Below, piece by piece: positions 18,113-27,292 of a stretch of 62,242 nt of DNA. Within the stretch, counting starts at the first letter, position 1; the number at the start of each line of letters is the position of its first letter. The notes beneath the pieces were generated by a model, which was not told the origin of the DNA, did no database searches, and saw nothing but the letters and a program-made list of their open reading frames with translations. This DNA is from Actinomycetota bacterium (GTDB lineage: Bacteria > Actinomycetota > Actinomycetes > Nanopelagicales > Nanopelagicaceae), in NCBI GenBank assembly GCA_947371865.1, contig CANBRH010000003.1, positions 1 to 62,242 on the forward strand. The letters are read 5' to 3'. Made by a program: the position numbers and the translations under genes.

Positions 18113-19345
18113 TTTCAGATGGGAATGTAGCGCGTAGGCACCAGGGTCAGTGAGGGAAGCTACTTGGTCGATGACGACCCGTAACCGTTCATTGTCAGTA
18201 TTGGCGCCTTCCCAATCATCCAAAAAGAAGGATTCTAGGGTTTGTGGGGCTCCTTCCAAGACCTTCTCGACGAGTTCGTGAATCAAAATCTGCTGTTCTG
18301 AGTAGCGCTTTTGAGCCACATCTGCATTGATGACATAAAAACCAGCAATAGCTTTGAGCACTGCCACTTCAACGCGCTGAGCTCTAGGGACAATCAGCGA
18401 AGCACGATACCTGGTGAGATCGGAGTCGCCGTATTGGTCTCGGGTCGAACGTTCGGCCGCAAGTGCAAACCGACCAATCATCTGGCTAGCCAAATCTTTT
18501 AATCGCGCCAAGTGGCGATGACTGCCATCGTAATACGATGGCCAGCAAGAGAGCGCTTGTAAATTGGTGAGCGCAATTTCAGATTCTGCTTCCGTGATGT
18601 CAACCAAGTACGTTGATTTCGCAACAGCAAATAGATCGGCCAGATCATTGCGCAGAAAATGAAGTTTGACCTGACCAGAAACCAAGGCATCCTCAAAATC
18701 GTGAACCGAATAGGCAACATCGTCAGACCAATCCATAATCTGGGCTTCAAGAGAGGTTGCTCCATCGGGAGCGCCGTCACGCATCCACGTAAAGATTTCA
18801 AGGTCATCGTCATAAACGCCAAACTTCTTAGTCGCCGCCGTCCGTGCCCAAGGGTATTTCGTAGCCGCATCCAGGGAACTTCTCGTGAGATTGAGACCGA
18901 TAGATTTTCCAAACGGGGTAACCGTTTTTGCTTCCAAACGAACCAAAAGTCGAAATGACTGAGCATTGCCTTCAAAGCCACCGCAGCTTTGGGCAATTTG
19001 GTTGAGTGCATCTTCGCCATTGTGTCCGAACGGTGGATGGCCGATGTCATGTGCCAAACATGCACCTTCCATAAGATCTGGATCTGCCCCTAACGCCTCA
19101 CCTAATTCGCGTCCAACTTGAGCACACTCCAACGAATGCGAGAGCCGGGTGCGGGGAAAATCAGCCGCCCACGGAACTGCCACCTGAGTTTTGGCCGCCA
19201 GTCGCCTCAGAGCAAAGGAGTGAATGATTCGGGCCCGGTCGCGCGCAAATTCGGTGCGTCCCGGACGTTTGGCGGGTTCATCTAAGAAACGTTCGCGATC
19301 GGCATCGTTATATCCCGGATGCTCATGCGCTGCGCGAAGAACCAT
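18110..19345 (-). CDS. dgt: Deoxyguanosinetriphosphate triphosphohydrolase-like protein
   Basis: A 411-residue HD-domain nucleotidase that hydrolyses dNTPs to deoxynucleosides and triphosphate. Metal ligands: TRLSHSLE, CLAHDIGHPPFGHNGED and DWSDDVAYSVHDFED. dgt beside dnaG is a conserved actinobacterial order. The activity in this subclass (dgtpase-like type 2) is often inferred rather than measured, so the exact preferred dNTP is not known. Confidence 0.92.
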   Translation of the reverse strand: MVLRAAHEHPGYNDADRERFLDEPAKRPGRTEFARDRARIIHSFALRRLAAKTQVAVPWAADFPRTRLSHSLECAQVGRELGEALGADPDLMEGACLAHDIGHPPFGHNGEDALNQIAQSCGGFEGNAQSFRLLVRLEAKTVTPFGKSIGLNLTRSSLDAATKYPWARTAATKKFGVYDDDLEIFTWMRDGAPDGATSLEAQIMDWSDDVAYSVHDFEDALVSGQVKLHFLRNDLADLFAVAKSTYLVDITEAESEIALTNLQALSCWPSYYDGSHRHLARLKDLASQMIGRFALAAERSTRDQYGDSDLTRYRASLIVPRAQRVEVAVLKAIAGFYVINADVAQKRYSEQQILIHELVEKVLEGAPQTLESFFLDDWEGANTDNERLRVVIDQVASLTDPGAYALHSHLK

Positions 19346-19358
19346 AGTGATATCGATT

Positions 19359-19985
19359 CTAGTTCTTTAGGTGATCCGAGAGGTGGATACCAATACGATC
19401 AATGGTTTTGTAGGCCAAATATGCCCCGGTTTCGCGAATCACATACCTGGCACCCGAGGAACTCCAGAGATTTGCCTGACCCTTATCGGGAGCACAGGTT
19501 GCAGCTGCTCCTAAGTCCTTTGCCATGCTGATTGCTCGGTAACAATGAAACGGGTCAGTCACGACAATGACGCTCTTCCAGCCGTGCTTCTTCATTTCTG
19601 CCACATAATTCTTGGTGCTCGTCAGAGTATCTCGTCCGATCGGCACGACGATAATATTCTTTGAAGCTATGCCGTGGGCGCGCAAGGAATTTGCACTGCT
19701 TTGTGCTTCGGTTGTGCGATCGCCAACCGCTCCCCCGCCAACTGTGATGATCTTTTTCGCCAAGCCACTCTTAAATACTTCTGATGCTTTATCAATTCGA
19801 AGTTGCAAGACCGGAGTGGGAGTGCCATTAAATTGCGCAGCACCTAAAACCACAATGACATCGCTGGCGACTGCATGCGAAGAAGTTCCGGTGGTCCATA
19901 TTTGAGAGGCGACATACAACGGCACCACCACGATAAGGAGAACGATGACGGTGATCAAACGTTTAGCAAACTTGAATACAAACAT
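19359..19985 (-). CDS. YdcF/DUF218-family membrane protein
   Basis: A 208-residue protein with one N-terminal membrane helix (FAKRLITVIVLLIVVVPLYV) and an extracytoplasmic DUF218 domain: VIVVLGAAQFNGTP, ITVGGG, TTEAQSSANSLRAHGI and VVTDPFHCYRA. DUF218 proteins (SanA, YdcF, ElyC) act in envelope maintenance by unknown chemistry. ATG follows the dus stop (TAG) by two bases; a GTG immediately before it is also possible. Likely cotranscribed with dus. Confidence 0.87.
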   Translation of the reverse strand: MFVFKFAKRLITVIVLLIVVVPLYVASQIWTTGTSSHAVASDVIVVLGAAQFNGTPTPVLQLRIDKASEVFKSGLAKKIITVGGGAVGDRTTEAQSSANSLRAHGIASKNIIVVPIGRDTLTSTKNYVAEMKKHGWKSVIVVTDPFHCYRAISMAKDLGAAATCAPDKGQANLWSSSGARYVIRETGAYLAYKTIDRIGIHLSDHLKN

Positions 19986-19987
19986 CA

Positions 19988-21184
19988 CTATCCCCCAGAG
20001 ACAGAATCATCAATAGTGATTGCAGGAATCTCATCAGGATCGTTGAGCCAACCCTCGGGAAGAGAGACTGGTCGACCGTGACTGCTTCGCCCGCGTGGGG
20101 ATTCACCGATTGAACTTGGATAGGGCTGTTCTTCCAATTGGGCTAGCAAGAATTCCAACTCGCCGAGGGAAGAGACCATCCCACATGCCGAACGGATCTC
20201 GCGCGGGACTCGAAAGCCTTTCAGATACCAAGCCATATGTTTGCGCAAGTCACGCATGGCTCGGCCTTCGCTTTCAAAGAATTCGACAAGCAATTCGCCA
20301 TGGCGATACATAATTTGACGCACTTCAAAGAGAGTGGGTTCACTACGTTGATCGGATCCATGGAAGGCGCTCACCAAATCTGCAAAAAGCCAAGGCCTGC
20401 CTAAGCAACCTCGTCCCACTACAACACCGGCACATCCAGTTTCAGCCACCATGCGCACACCATCTGCACCGCTCCATATGTCACCGTTGCCCAGCACCGG
20501 TACCCCAGTAGGTCCCAGATGTTGAACTAAGCGTGTGATTGCGCTCCAGTCAGCGTTGCCTTCATACATTTGCGAAGCAGTACGTGCATGAAGTGCCACC
20601 CAAGCAACACCTGCATCTGCTGCTGAAGAAGCGGCATCTAAATATGTATGGTGATCACTGTCGATTCCCACGCGCATTTTGACCGTGACCGGCACACCAA
20701 AAGGCGCAGCCGCTTTCACTGCCGAAGAAACAATGTTGGAAAAGAGTTGGCGCTTGAAAGGAAGTGCAGCGCCGCCGCCGCGTCTGGTTACTTTTGGAAC
20801 CGGACAACCAAAATTGAGATCGATATGGTCGGCCAAATTCTCGTCCATCAACATTCGAACGGCTAGGCCAACGACTTTAGGATCGACTCCGTATAACTGG
20901 ACCGATCTAGGAGTTTCGCCTTTACCTGGAGTGATCAAGCGCAACGTCTCGGGATGGCGTTCAATCAATGCGCGCGCGGTGACCATCTCTGAAACAAAGA
21001 GCCCGGCACCTTGCTCACGACAGAGCGTTCGAAAGGCAGAGTTAGTGATCCCAGCCATGGGAGCCAAAACGACTGGCGTGGTGAGAACCACCTCGTCATT
21101 TTCGAATTGGCCATTGGCGATCGGAAGACGAAGTGGATTTAAAGTGGCTTGGTTCAGCACCCCAACAACCGTGGCGCCAGCCAT
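19988..21184 (-). CDS. dus: tRNA-dihydrouridine synthase
   Basis: FMN-dependent Dus enzyme of 398 residues reducing uridines in the tRNA D loop. Core motifs: VVLAPMAGITNSAFRTLCR, the catalytic Cys in DLNFGCPVPKVTRRGGGAAL, KMRVGID, LHARTASQMYEG and GNGDIWSG. The upstream 31 bp overlap glyS. The real start could be a later codon nearer NPLRLPIANG, because family members usually begin close to PVVLAPMAG. A basic tail follows the barrel. Confidence 0.92.
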   Translation of the reverse strand: MAGATVVGVLNQATLNPLRLPIANGQFENDEVVLTTPVVLAPMAGITNSAFRTLCREQGAGLFVSEMVTARALIERHPETLRLITPGKGETPRSVQLYGVDPKVVGLAVRMLMDENLADHIDLNFGCPVPKVTRRGGGAALPFKRQLFSNIVSSAVKAAAPFGVPVTVKMRVGIDSDHHTYLDAASSAADAGVAWVALHARTASQMYEGNADWSAITRLVQHLGPTGVPVLGNGDIWSGADGVRMVAETGCAGVVVGRGCLGRPWLFADLVSAFHGSDQRSEPTLFEVRQIMYRHGELLVEFFESEGRAMRDLRKHMAWYLKGFRVPREIRSACGMVSSLGELEFLLAQLEEQPYPSSIGESPRGRSSHGRPVSLPEGWLNDPDEIPAITIDDSVSGG

Positions 21185-22533
21185 GCTGATACCTGATCAA
21201 GTGAAATGCGCTCTTGCGCCATCGTGTCGCGATCGCGGATAGTGACTGCGTTATCTTCCAGAGTATCGAAGTCAATGGTGATGCAATAAGGAGTACCGAT
21301 TTCGTCTTGGCGGCGGTAGCGGCGACCAATTGCACCGGCATCGTCAAAATCAACGCTCCAGTTTTGGCGCAATTCTGCTGCTAGATCGCGGGCTTTGGGC
21401 GATAAATCGGCGTTACGTGAGAGCGGCAGGACTGCCACCTTTACGGGAGCCAGTCGATGATCCAACTTCATCACCGCACGCTTTTCCATCTCGCCCTTGG
21501 AGTTCGGGGCTTCGTCTTCGGTAAATGCATCCATGAGGAAAGTTAAGGCGCACCGGTCAACACCTGCGGCAGGTTCAATCACGAAAGGAACCCAGCGCTC
21601 GTTCTTCTCTTGATCAAACCAGGAGAGATCTTTGCCCGAAGCAGCGCCATGAGCTTTTAGATCGAAATCAGTACGGCTGGCAATGCCTTCCAGCTCGCCC
21701 CATTCGGTGCCAGTGAATTCGAATTTGTACTCAATATCCACGGTGCGCTTGGAGTAATGCGACAACTTCTCTTTGGGGTGTTCGAATAAACGAAGGCGAT
21801 CGGGATTGATCCCAAGATTCTTGTACCAAGCCAAACGAGTATCAATCCAGTACTGGTGCCATTCCTCATCGGTACCGGGAACCACGAAGAATTCCATTTC
21901 CATTTGTTCAAATTCGCGAGTACGGAAAATGAAGTTTCCTGGAGTAATTTCGTTGCGGAAGGATTTTCCAATTTGGCCAATTCCAAAGGGTGGCTTCTTG
22001 CGTGAAGTCGTCGCAACATTTTCAAAGTTAATAAAAATTCCTTGGGCAGTTTCTGGACGTAAGTACGCCAAGCCCGATTCATCTTCCACGGCGCCGAGAT
22101 ATGTTTTCAGCAAACCACTAAACTGCTTGGGGTTGGTGAACTTTCCTTTGTTGCCACAGTTGGGACAGTTAACTTCATCCATCGAGGAAGGTGCCCGACC
22201 ATTCTTGGCTTCAAAAGATTCTTCTAGATGATCTGCGCGATAACGCTTGTGACAAGCGGTGCACTCAGTCAGTGGATCAGAAAAAGTTTCAACGTGGCCA
22301 GATGCTTCCCATACTTCGCGCGCCAAGATGACACACGAATCAAGCCCGACAACATCTTCGCGACCCTGAACCATGGACTTCCACCATTGACGCTTAACAT
22401 TATTTTTGAGTTCTACGCCCAAGGGGCCGTAATCCCAGGCGGCACGAAGACCGCCATAGATTTCTGAGGATGGATATACAAATCCGCGTCGCTTTGCGAG
22501 GCTGACGATGGTGTCTAATCTATCTGCGGCCAT
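21154..22533 (-). CDS. glyS: Glycyl-tRNA synthetase, dimeric alpha2 type
   Basis: Class II synthetase of 459 residues. Start block LDTIVSLAKRRGFVYPSSEIYGG, motif 1 region GPLGVELKNNVKRQWW, Zn-binding CTACHKR and CPNCGNKG, motif 2 FRNEITPGNFIFRTREFEQMEMEFF, and the C-terminal anticodon-binding domain (KVAVLPLSRN). The MAADRLD start has GAGAG upstream and fits the family. A 16-residue in-frame extension is unlikely to be translated. Charges tRNA-Gly. Confidence 0.95.
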   Translation of the reverse strand: MAADRLDTIVSLAKRRGFVYPSSEIYGGLRAAWDYGPLGVELKNNVKRQWWKSMVQGREDVVGLDSCVILAREVWEASGHVETFSDPLTECTACHKRYRADHLEESFEAKNGRAPSSMDEVNCPNCGNKGKFTNPKQFSGLLKTYLGAVEDESGLAYLRPETAQGIFINFENVATTSRKKPPFGIGQIGKSFRNEITPGNFIFRTREFEQMEMEFFVVPGTDEEWHQYWIDTRLAWYKNLGINPDRLRLFEHPKEKLSHYSKRTVDIEYKFEFTGTEWGELEGIASRTDFDLKAHGAASGKDLSWFDQEKNERWVPFVIEPAAGVDRCALTFLMDAFTEDEAPNSKGEMEKRAVMKLDHRLAPVKVAVLPLSRNADLSPKARDLAAELRQNWSVDFDDAGAIGRRYRRQDEIGTPYCITIDFDTLEDNAVTIRDRDTMAQERISLDQVSAWLAPRLLGC

Positions 22534-22592
22534 GTTGTTCTCTCTTCCGGCTGGCTGTCGGCTCTTCCTTGCTGGTCGCAAGAGTTGGAATT

Positions 22593-22865
22593 TTACCGTG
22601 TATAGGCTCCGGGCTCGTCGATTGCCAGCGCCAGCATCGGAACTGCTTCCATTTTGACGCGATTATTGCTTAAAGCTCGCCGATAAGAGCCAACGTTTTT
22701 CCAGATAGTGGCCAGCGCCCAAAGATCTGGCTCATCGGTGTTCTGCCCAAACTCCCCTGATTCAAAGCCATCGCAGGCCGCCAGCGCGGCCAAGGCGATA
22801 TCGGCATCAGCGCTAAATTGCTGAATCTGGGCGGCGGGGATACGAAAACGGGCGATTGCTATCAC
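22593..22865 (-). CDS. Small antibiotic-biosynthesis-monooxygenase-like (ABM) protein
   Basis: A 90-residue ferredoxin-like fold candidate. It opens with MIAIARFRIP, then a FSADADIALAALAACDGFESGEFG helix-strand and DLWALATIWKNVGSYRRAL, the usual ABM order. Members include quinol monooxygenases and heme-degrading proteins, but many have no known activity. It is divergent from the ZIP transporter gene across about 65 bp that contain a Zur-like box, so zinc could influence it. Confidence 0.7.
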   Translation of the reverse strand: MIAIARFRIPAAQIQQFSADADIALAALAACDGFESGEFGQNTDEPDLWALATIWKNVGSYRRALSNNRVKMEAVPMLALAIDEPGAYTR

Positions 22866-22889
22866 GGTCGAAGGTTATCGGGTAGAAAT

Positions 22890-22910
22890 TGAAAATGACA
22901 ACCATTTCCA
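22890..22910 (+). promoter_or_regulatory. Zur-like operator upstream of the ZIP-zur operon
   Basis: TGAAAATG-acaac-CATTTCCA: the half-sites match at 7 of 8 positions as an inverted repeat. It resembles Zur boxes, which open TGAAAAT. It ends eight bases before a TACCAT -10 and so covers the -35 position, where a repressor would block transcription. The regulator encoded two genes on supports autoregulation. Confidence 0.55.
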
Positions 22911-22917
22911 TTTTTGC

Positions 22918-22923
22918 TACCAT
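22918..22923 (+). promoter_or_regulatory. -10 element of leaderless ZIP transcript
   Basis: TACCAT six bases before the ATG at 22930, no Shine-Dalgarno. The Zur-like box lies just upstream. Confidence 0.5.
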
Positions 22924-22929
22924 CCTCGT

Positions 22930-23664
22930 ATGGCCCCAGTGCTTCTCGCCGCCTTTACCGTCTTGGCGACCACCCTCGGCGGCACCGTGGCGTTGCGCTC
23001 CAAGGACCGTTTTCATCTGGTTCTCGGACTTTCAGCTGGGCTCTTACTGGGACTCGTGGCATTTGATCTTATGCCTGAGGTTTTTGCAAACGCCACTTTG
23101 CGCATAGGCGGGCTGCCCGCAGTCACCGTTGCCTTTGTTGGCGGATTTCTGGCACTCCACTTCTTCGAACAATTCGCCGGATCCCACGAGCCAGCAGATT
23201 CCGACTACGACCATGACCATACGCATTACGGAAATATTGCCGGTGCCGTTGGCTCCTTGGCGATGGCCGGCCATGTCTTTCTCGACGGTATGGCTTTGGG
23301 GTTGGCCTTCCACGTCAGCAACGCTCTGGGATTTGCCGTCTTCTTGGCACTTCTCGTTCACGCCTTTAGTGATGGCCTCAACACCGTCGCCTTGTTGATC
23401 AAAGGTGGCGCTTGGAGCTCGCGCGGAAAATTATTGCTGATCATCGACGCAGTAGCCCGTATCAGCGGCGCGGCCATTGGTGGGGCGCTCTCTATCAGCA
23501 GCAGTTGGTTGGCAATTTATTTAGCAATCTTCTCTGGATTTATTATCTACATTGCTACATCCCATATTTTGCCTGAAGCTCATTCGCGCCACCCATCACG
23601 TATGACTATGTTGGCAACTCTCTCTGGCGTCCTCATCATGTGGTTAGTAGTTGCCACGTTATGA
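22930..23664 (+). CDS. ZIP-family divalent metal (zinc) transporter
   Basis: A 244-residue integral membrane protein with about seven to eight helices. A His-rich cytoplasmic loop (HEPADSDYDHDHTHYG) follows the third helix. The conserved ZIP helices carry GHVFLDGMALGLAF and LLVHAFSDGLNTV. ZIP proteins bring zinc or related metals into the cytoplasm. The stop overlaps the ATG of a Fur-family regulator by 4 bp, and a Zur-like operator covers the promoter. Zinc uptake is therefore the likely job. Confidence 0.9.
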   Translation: MAPVLLAAFTVLATTLGGTVALRSKDRFHLVLGLSAGLLLGLVAFDLMPEVFANATLRIGGLPAVTVAFVGGFLALHFFEQFAGSHEPADSDYDHDHTHYGNIAGAVGSLAMAGHVFLDGMALGLAFHVSNALGFAVFLALLVHAFSDGLNTVALLIKGGAWSSRGKLLLIIDAVARISGAAIGGALSISSSWLAIYLAIFSGFIIYIATSHILPEAHSRHPSRMTMLATLSGVLIMWLVVATL

Positions 23665-24026
23665 GCAAATCAGCCACGAAGGTTTTACAAGCCCTGGAAC
23701 GAGTCGGTGGTTTCGCCAGCGCACAAGAGCTTCATTTAGTTTTGAAACGCAATCAGGAATCGATTGGTTTAACCACTGTTTATCGCACCTTGCAGAATTT
23801 GGTCAACGATAAATCAGTAGATATTTTGCGCAAAGATGATGGTGAAGCGATCTACCGTTTATGTGGCGACTCGCATCACCATCACTTAGTCTGCAAGAAC
23901 TGTGGAAAGACCGTTGAAATCGAGGGCGGTGCCATTGAAAAATGGGCACAGAAATCTGGCGACGAGAATGGTTTTCGCGAGATTGGTCATACTGCTGAAA
24001 TTTTCGGAATTTGCAGCGACTGCTAG
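23661..24026 (+). CDS. zur: Fur-family regulator, probably zinc-sensing Zur
   Basis: A 121-residue Fur-type repressor. Winged helix at the N terminus (LERVGGFASAQELHLVL, GLTTVYRTLQNLVND), dimerisation and metal part at the C terminus. Visible ligands: the HHHH stretch (GDSHHHHLVCKNCG), a CxxC pair and the C-terminal ICSDC pair, giving the structural Zn site. Cotranscription with a ZIP transporter points to Zur rather than Fur. ATG overlaps the ZIP stop. Confidence 0.9.
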   Translation: MSKSATKVLQALERVGGFASAQELHLVLKRNQESIGLTTVYRTLQNLVNDKSVDILRKDDGEAIYRLCGDSHHHHLVCKNCGKTVEIEGGAIEKWAQKSGDENGFREIGHTAEIFGICSDC

Positions 24027-24791
24027 TTAAGCCCTTCCAAACCTTCGTTCTCGTTCAGCATATATTTCAATGGCTTTCCAAAGTGTTCGTCGATCCACAT
24101 CTGGCCATAGAACATCCATAAAAACCATCTCTGCATAAACCGATTGCCAAGGTAGAAAGTTGCTGGTGCGCTGCTCACCGGAAGAGCGCAAGAACAAGTC
24201 AACATTGCTCATCTTGGGTTGATAGAGGTGGGCGGCAAATAATTTCTCGGTAATCTGCTCCGGTTTGATCTTCTTCTTGGCCGCCAGTTCTGCAATCTCG
24301 CGTGCGGCATCGACTATTTCAGCGCGACCGCCATAATTGACACACATATTAAGAGTGAGCACGGAGTTGGTTTTAGTCATTTCTTGCGCAATTTCAAGCT
24401 CTTTTATAACGCTCGACCATAATTTTTGCGGTCTGCCTGCCCATTGCACCCTCACCCCTATGTCGTTCATTTCATCGCGCCGACGCCGGATCACATCGCG
24501 ATTAAATCCCATGAGGAATCGGACTTCCTCAGGTGTGCGTTTCCAATTTTCAGTGGAGAAGGCATAGGCGCTTACCTCTTTGACGCCGATTTCGATAGCG
24601 CCATGAACTAGGTCAAGCAGGGATGCCTCTCCAGCTTCATGTCCCGCTGTTCGTGGTAAACCGCGCGCCTTAGCCCAGCGGCCATTGCCATCCATCACTA
24701 CTGCAACGTGGTGTGGGATGGCAGATGCTGGAAGTTTCGGAGGCTTTGCACCAGATGGATGAGGTGATGGCGCTAGATATTTCTTGGCCAT
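24027..24791 (-). CDS. uppS: Isoprenyl transferase (undecaprenyl diphosphate synthase type)
   Basis: Cis-prenyltransferase of 254 residues making the polyprenyl carrier for cell-wall synthesis. Signature: HHVAVVMDGNGRWAKARGLPRTAGHEAG with the catalytic Asp, SAYAFSTENWKR, and the C-terminal DLFLRSSGEQRTSNFLPWQ plus YAEMVFMD. The start is set by family length; a longer frame running into recO is not needed. It begins three bases after the recO stop, so recO-uppS is an operon. Confidence 0.95.
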   Translation of the reverse strand: MAKKYLAPSPHPSGAKPPKLPASAIPHHVAVVMDGNGRWAKARGLPRTAGHEAGEASLLDLVHGAIEIGVKEVSAYAFSTENWKRTPEEVRFLMGFNRDVIRRRRDEMNDIGVRVQWAGRPQKLWSSVIKELEIAQEMTKTNSVLTLNMCVNYGGRAEIVDAAREIAELAAKKKIKPEQITEKLFAAHLYQPKMSNVDLFLRSSGEQRTSNFLPWQSVYAEMVFMDVLWPDVDRRTLWKAIEIYAERERRFGRA

Positions 24792-24793
24792 GT

Positions 24794-25525
24794 TTAGGCT
24801 CTTTCCACTAATGGCAGACTTCGCAATCCGCGTTCGAGATGCCACTGCAGATAAGCCGCAATCAATCCAGATGCCTCGCGGCGATGGCGAAGTTCGCTGG
24901 TAACCGCACTCTCCCAATCGCCGGTCTGTAAATCGGACATGAGTTGCAAAGTATCTATGGTGGGAGTTGCTGCAGCCGAGGGCTTGCAATCAAGGCAGAC
25001 ACTTCCGCCACCCACGAGAGAAAAATATTTATGTGGTCCAGGCTTGTCGCATCGCGAACAGGTAGTAAGTGAAGGGGCGTATCCCGCAACCGAGAGGGAT
25101 CGCAACAGATAAGCATCCAGAATCAGAGAAGGGTCGTAGGTGTTATGTGCCAACGCTTTCAGGGCACCCACAACAAGTAAGAATTGCTGCAAAGCCGGTT
25201 CGTGCTCTTGTTGAGTAAAACGTTCAGCTGATTCCAAAATAGCGGATGCAACTGTCCACTGCTGGTAGTCAGCAGTCAGGGCATCGCCGAAATTTTCAAT
25301 GCTCTCGGCTTGAGTTACGACATCAAATGTCTTGCCGGTATATAACTGCAGGTCGACATAACTGGTGGGTTCAAGACGTGCACCAAATCGGGATTTAGTG
25401 CGTCTTACCCCTTTGGCGACCGCCCGAAGGCGGCCGTGGTCGCGCGTAAAGAGCGTGATGATGCGATCGGCCTCGCCCAATTTCTGGGTGCGAAGGACGA
25501 TCGCTTGATCACGATAGAGAGCCAC
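24794..25525 (-). CDS. recO: DNA repair protein RecO
   Basis: A 243-residue recombination mediator of the RecFOR path. An N-terminal OB fold (YRDQAIVLRTQKLGEADRIITLFTRDHGRLRAVAKGVRRTKSRFG) is followed by a helical domain and a zinc site with Cys pairs CSRC and CLDC. The GTG start has TACGGT seven bases upstream and no ribosome-binding site, so the mRNA is probably leaderless. Head of recO-uppS. Confidence 0.94.
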   Translation of the reverse strand: MALYRDQAIVLRTQKLGEADRIITLFTRDHGRLRAVAKGVRRTKSRFGARLEPTSYVDLQLYTGKTFDVVTQAESIENFGDALTADYQQWTVASAILESAERFTQQEHEPALQQFLLVVGALKALAHNTYDPSLILDAYLLRSLSVAGYAPSLTTCSRCDKPGPHKYFSLVGGGSVCLDCKPSAAATPTIDTLQLMSDLQTGDWESAVTSELRHRREASGLIAAYLQWHLERGLRSLPLVERA

Positions 25526-25532
25526 GGATTAC

Positions 25533-25538
25533 ACCGTA
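25533..25538 (-). promoter_or_regulatory. -10 element of leaderless recO transcript
   Basis: TACGGT on the minus strand, seven bases before the recO GTG. Confidence 0.45.
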
Positions 25539-25555
25539 ACGGTTACAGCGGAAAT

Positions 25556-27292
25556 TTAGAGGGATATAACTGTGCGCTGGCCGCGATTTACAGCCGAAAT
25601 TACGGCTTTGAGTGCAGCTGTCGTTGTGCTGGGGTCGATTCCAACGCCCCAGAAGACTCGATCCCCTACCTCACATTCAAGGTATGCAGCCGCTTTGGCA
25701 TCTCCACCTGCGGAGAGTGCGTGTTCGTAATAATCCAGAACTCGCACGTTCATAGGCGCCAAGTGCTCGCTCATAATTGCAACGAAAGCTGCGATAGGGC
25801 CGTTGCCCGTTCCTTTGAGTGAGTGGACAGTTCCAGAGTCAGCGAGTTCAACTGTGAGGTGAACATCTTCATCCAAGTGCGAAGATTGCGACAGACCATC
25901 TAGGCGAAAACGTCCCCAGTTATTGCTTTTTGAAGGCAAGTATTCGTCCTCAAAAATATTCCAAAGGTCATCGGCAGAAACCTCGCCACCTTCTTCATCC
26001 GTCTTGGACTGGACTACCTGGCTAAATTCAATCTGCAGACGTCGGGGAAGATCGAGGTGATGCTCGTTCTTCATCAAATACGCGACCCCGCCCTTGCCGG
26101 ACTGGCTGTTAACACGAATCACAGCCTCGTAGGAACGACCAATATCTTTGGGATCAATTGGAAGATATGGCACGGCCCATAACTGATTCGCAATCGACTT
26201 GCCAGCAGCTTTGGCGTCGCGTTCTAGATGTTCAAATCCCTTTTTAATCGCATCCTGATGGGAGCCGGAAAATGCGGTAAAGACCAAATCACCACCATAA
26301 GGATGTCGTTCTGGAACTCGAAGTTGGTTTGCGTACTCGACCGTACGACGGACTTCATCAATATTGGAAAAATCAATGTGTGGATCGATCCCTTGGCTGA
26401 AAAGGTTAAGGCCAAGAGTTACCAAGCAAACATTTCCCGTGCGCTCACCATTTCCGAAGAGCGTACCTTCGATGCGATCGGCGCCAGCCATGTATCCAAG
26501 TTCGGCCGCAGCAACTCCGGTACCGCGATCATTGTGAGGATGCAGGCTCAGGACTACTGAATCGCGATAAGCAAGATTGCGATGCATCCACTCGATCGAA
26601 TCGGCATAAACATTCGGTGTCGCCATCTCAACGGTGGCAGGAAGATTGACAATGCTCTTCCACTCAGGAGTTGGACGCCAGATATCGTTGACAGCATTAC
26701 ACACTTCAACTGCGTACTCTAACTCGGTGCCAGTGTAAGACTCGGGCGAATATTCGAAGGAAACCACTGTTCCGGGCACTGAATCAGTCAGACGCAAGCA
26801 GAGTTCAGCACCATCGGTTGCAATCTTTTTGATGCCATCTTTATCTAGCCCGAAGACCACGCGGCGTTGCAGAGTCGATGTCGAGTTATAGAGATGCACG
26901 ACGGCTTGCTTGGCACCTTTGATTGCTTCATATGTCCGACGTATTAACGGTTCGCGAGCCTGTGTCAGTACTTGAATGATGACGTCACCTGGAATCAAAT
27001 CTTCTTCGATGATGCGTCGAACGAAATCGAAATCGGTCTGGCTGGCGGAAGGGAATCCGACTTCGATCTCTTTGTAGCCCATCGACACTAATAACTTGAA
27101 CATCGCAAGCTTGCGAGGTGCATCCATAGGATCTATCAGCGCTTGATTTCCGTCACGCAGATCAACCGAACACCATTGCGGCGCTTTGGTAATTTGCTTA
27201 GTTGGCCAAGTGCGATCGGCTAAATCAACTGGAATAAAAGGGGCATAGCGATGAATTGGCATTGCGCTGGGGATTTGATCTGGAAAATTCAT
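25556..27292 (-). CDS. leuA: 2-isopropylmalate synthase
   Basis: First committed enzyme of leucine biosynthesis, condensing acetyl-CoA and 2-oxoisovalerate. 578 residues, the long actinobacterial type with a C-terminal regulatory LeuA-dimer domain for leucine feedback. Catalytic barrel: CSVDLRDGNQALIDPMD, metal ligands SLHPHNDRGTG and GERTGNVCLV. It is preceded by a leader peptide and attenuator-like structure, with GAGGAG as ribosome-binding site. It stands alone; leuB/C/D are not in the window. Confidence 0.96.
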   Translation of the reverse strand: MNFPDQIPSAMPIHRYAPFIPVDLADRTWPTKQITKAPQWCSVDLRDGNQALIDPMDAPRKLAMFKLLVSMGYKEIEVGFPSASQTDFDFVRRIIEEDLIPGDVIIQVLTQAREPLIRRTYEAIKGAKQAVVHLYNSTSTLQRRVVFGLDKDGIKKIATDGAELCLRLTDSVPGTVVSFEYSPESYTGTELEYAVEVCNAVNDIWRPTPEWKSIVNLPATVEMATPNVYADSIEWMHRNLAYRDSVVLSLHPHNDRGTGVAAAELGYMAGADRIEGTLFGNGERTGNVCLVTLGLNLFSQGIDPHIDFSNIDEVRRTVEYANQLRVPERHPYGGDLVFTAFSGSHQDAIKKGFEHLERDAKAAGKSIANQLWAVPYLPIDPKDIGRSYEAVIRVNSQSGKGGVAYLMKNEHHLDLPRRLQIEFSQVVQSKTDEEGGEVSADDLWNIFEDEYLPSKSNNWGRFRLDGLSQSSHLDEDVHLTVELADSGTVHSLKGTGNGPIAAFVAIMSEHLAPMNVRVLDYYEHALSAGGDAKAAAYLECEVGDRVFWGVGIDPSTTTAALKAVISAVNRGQRTVISL

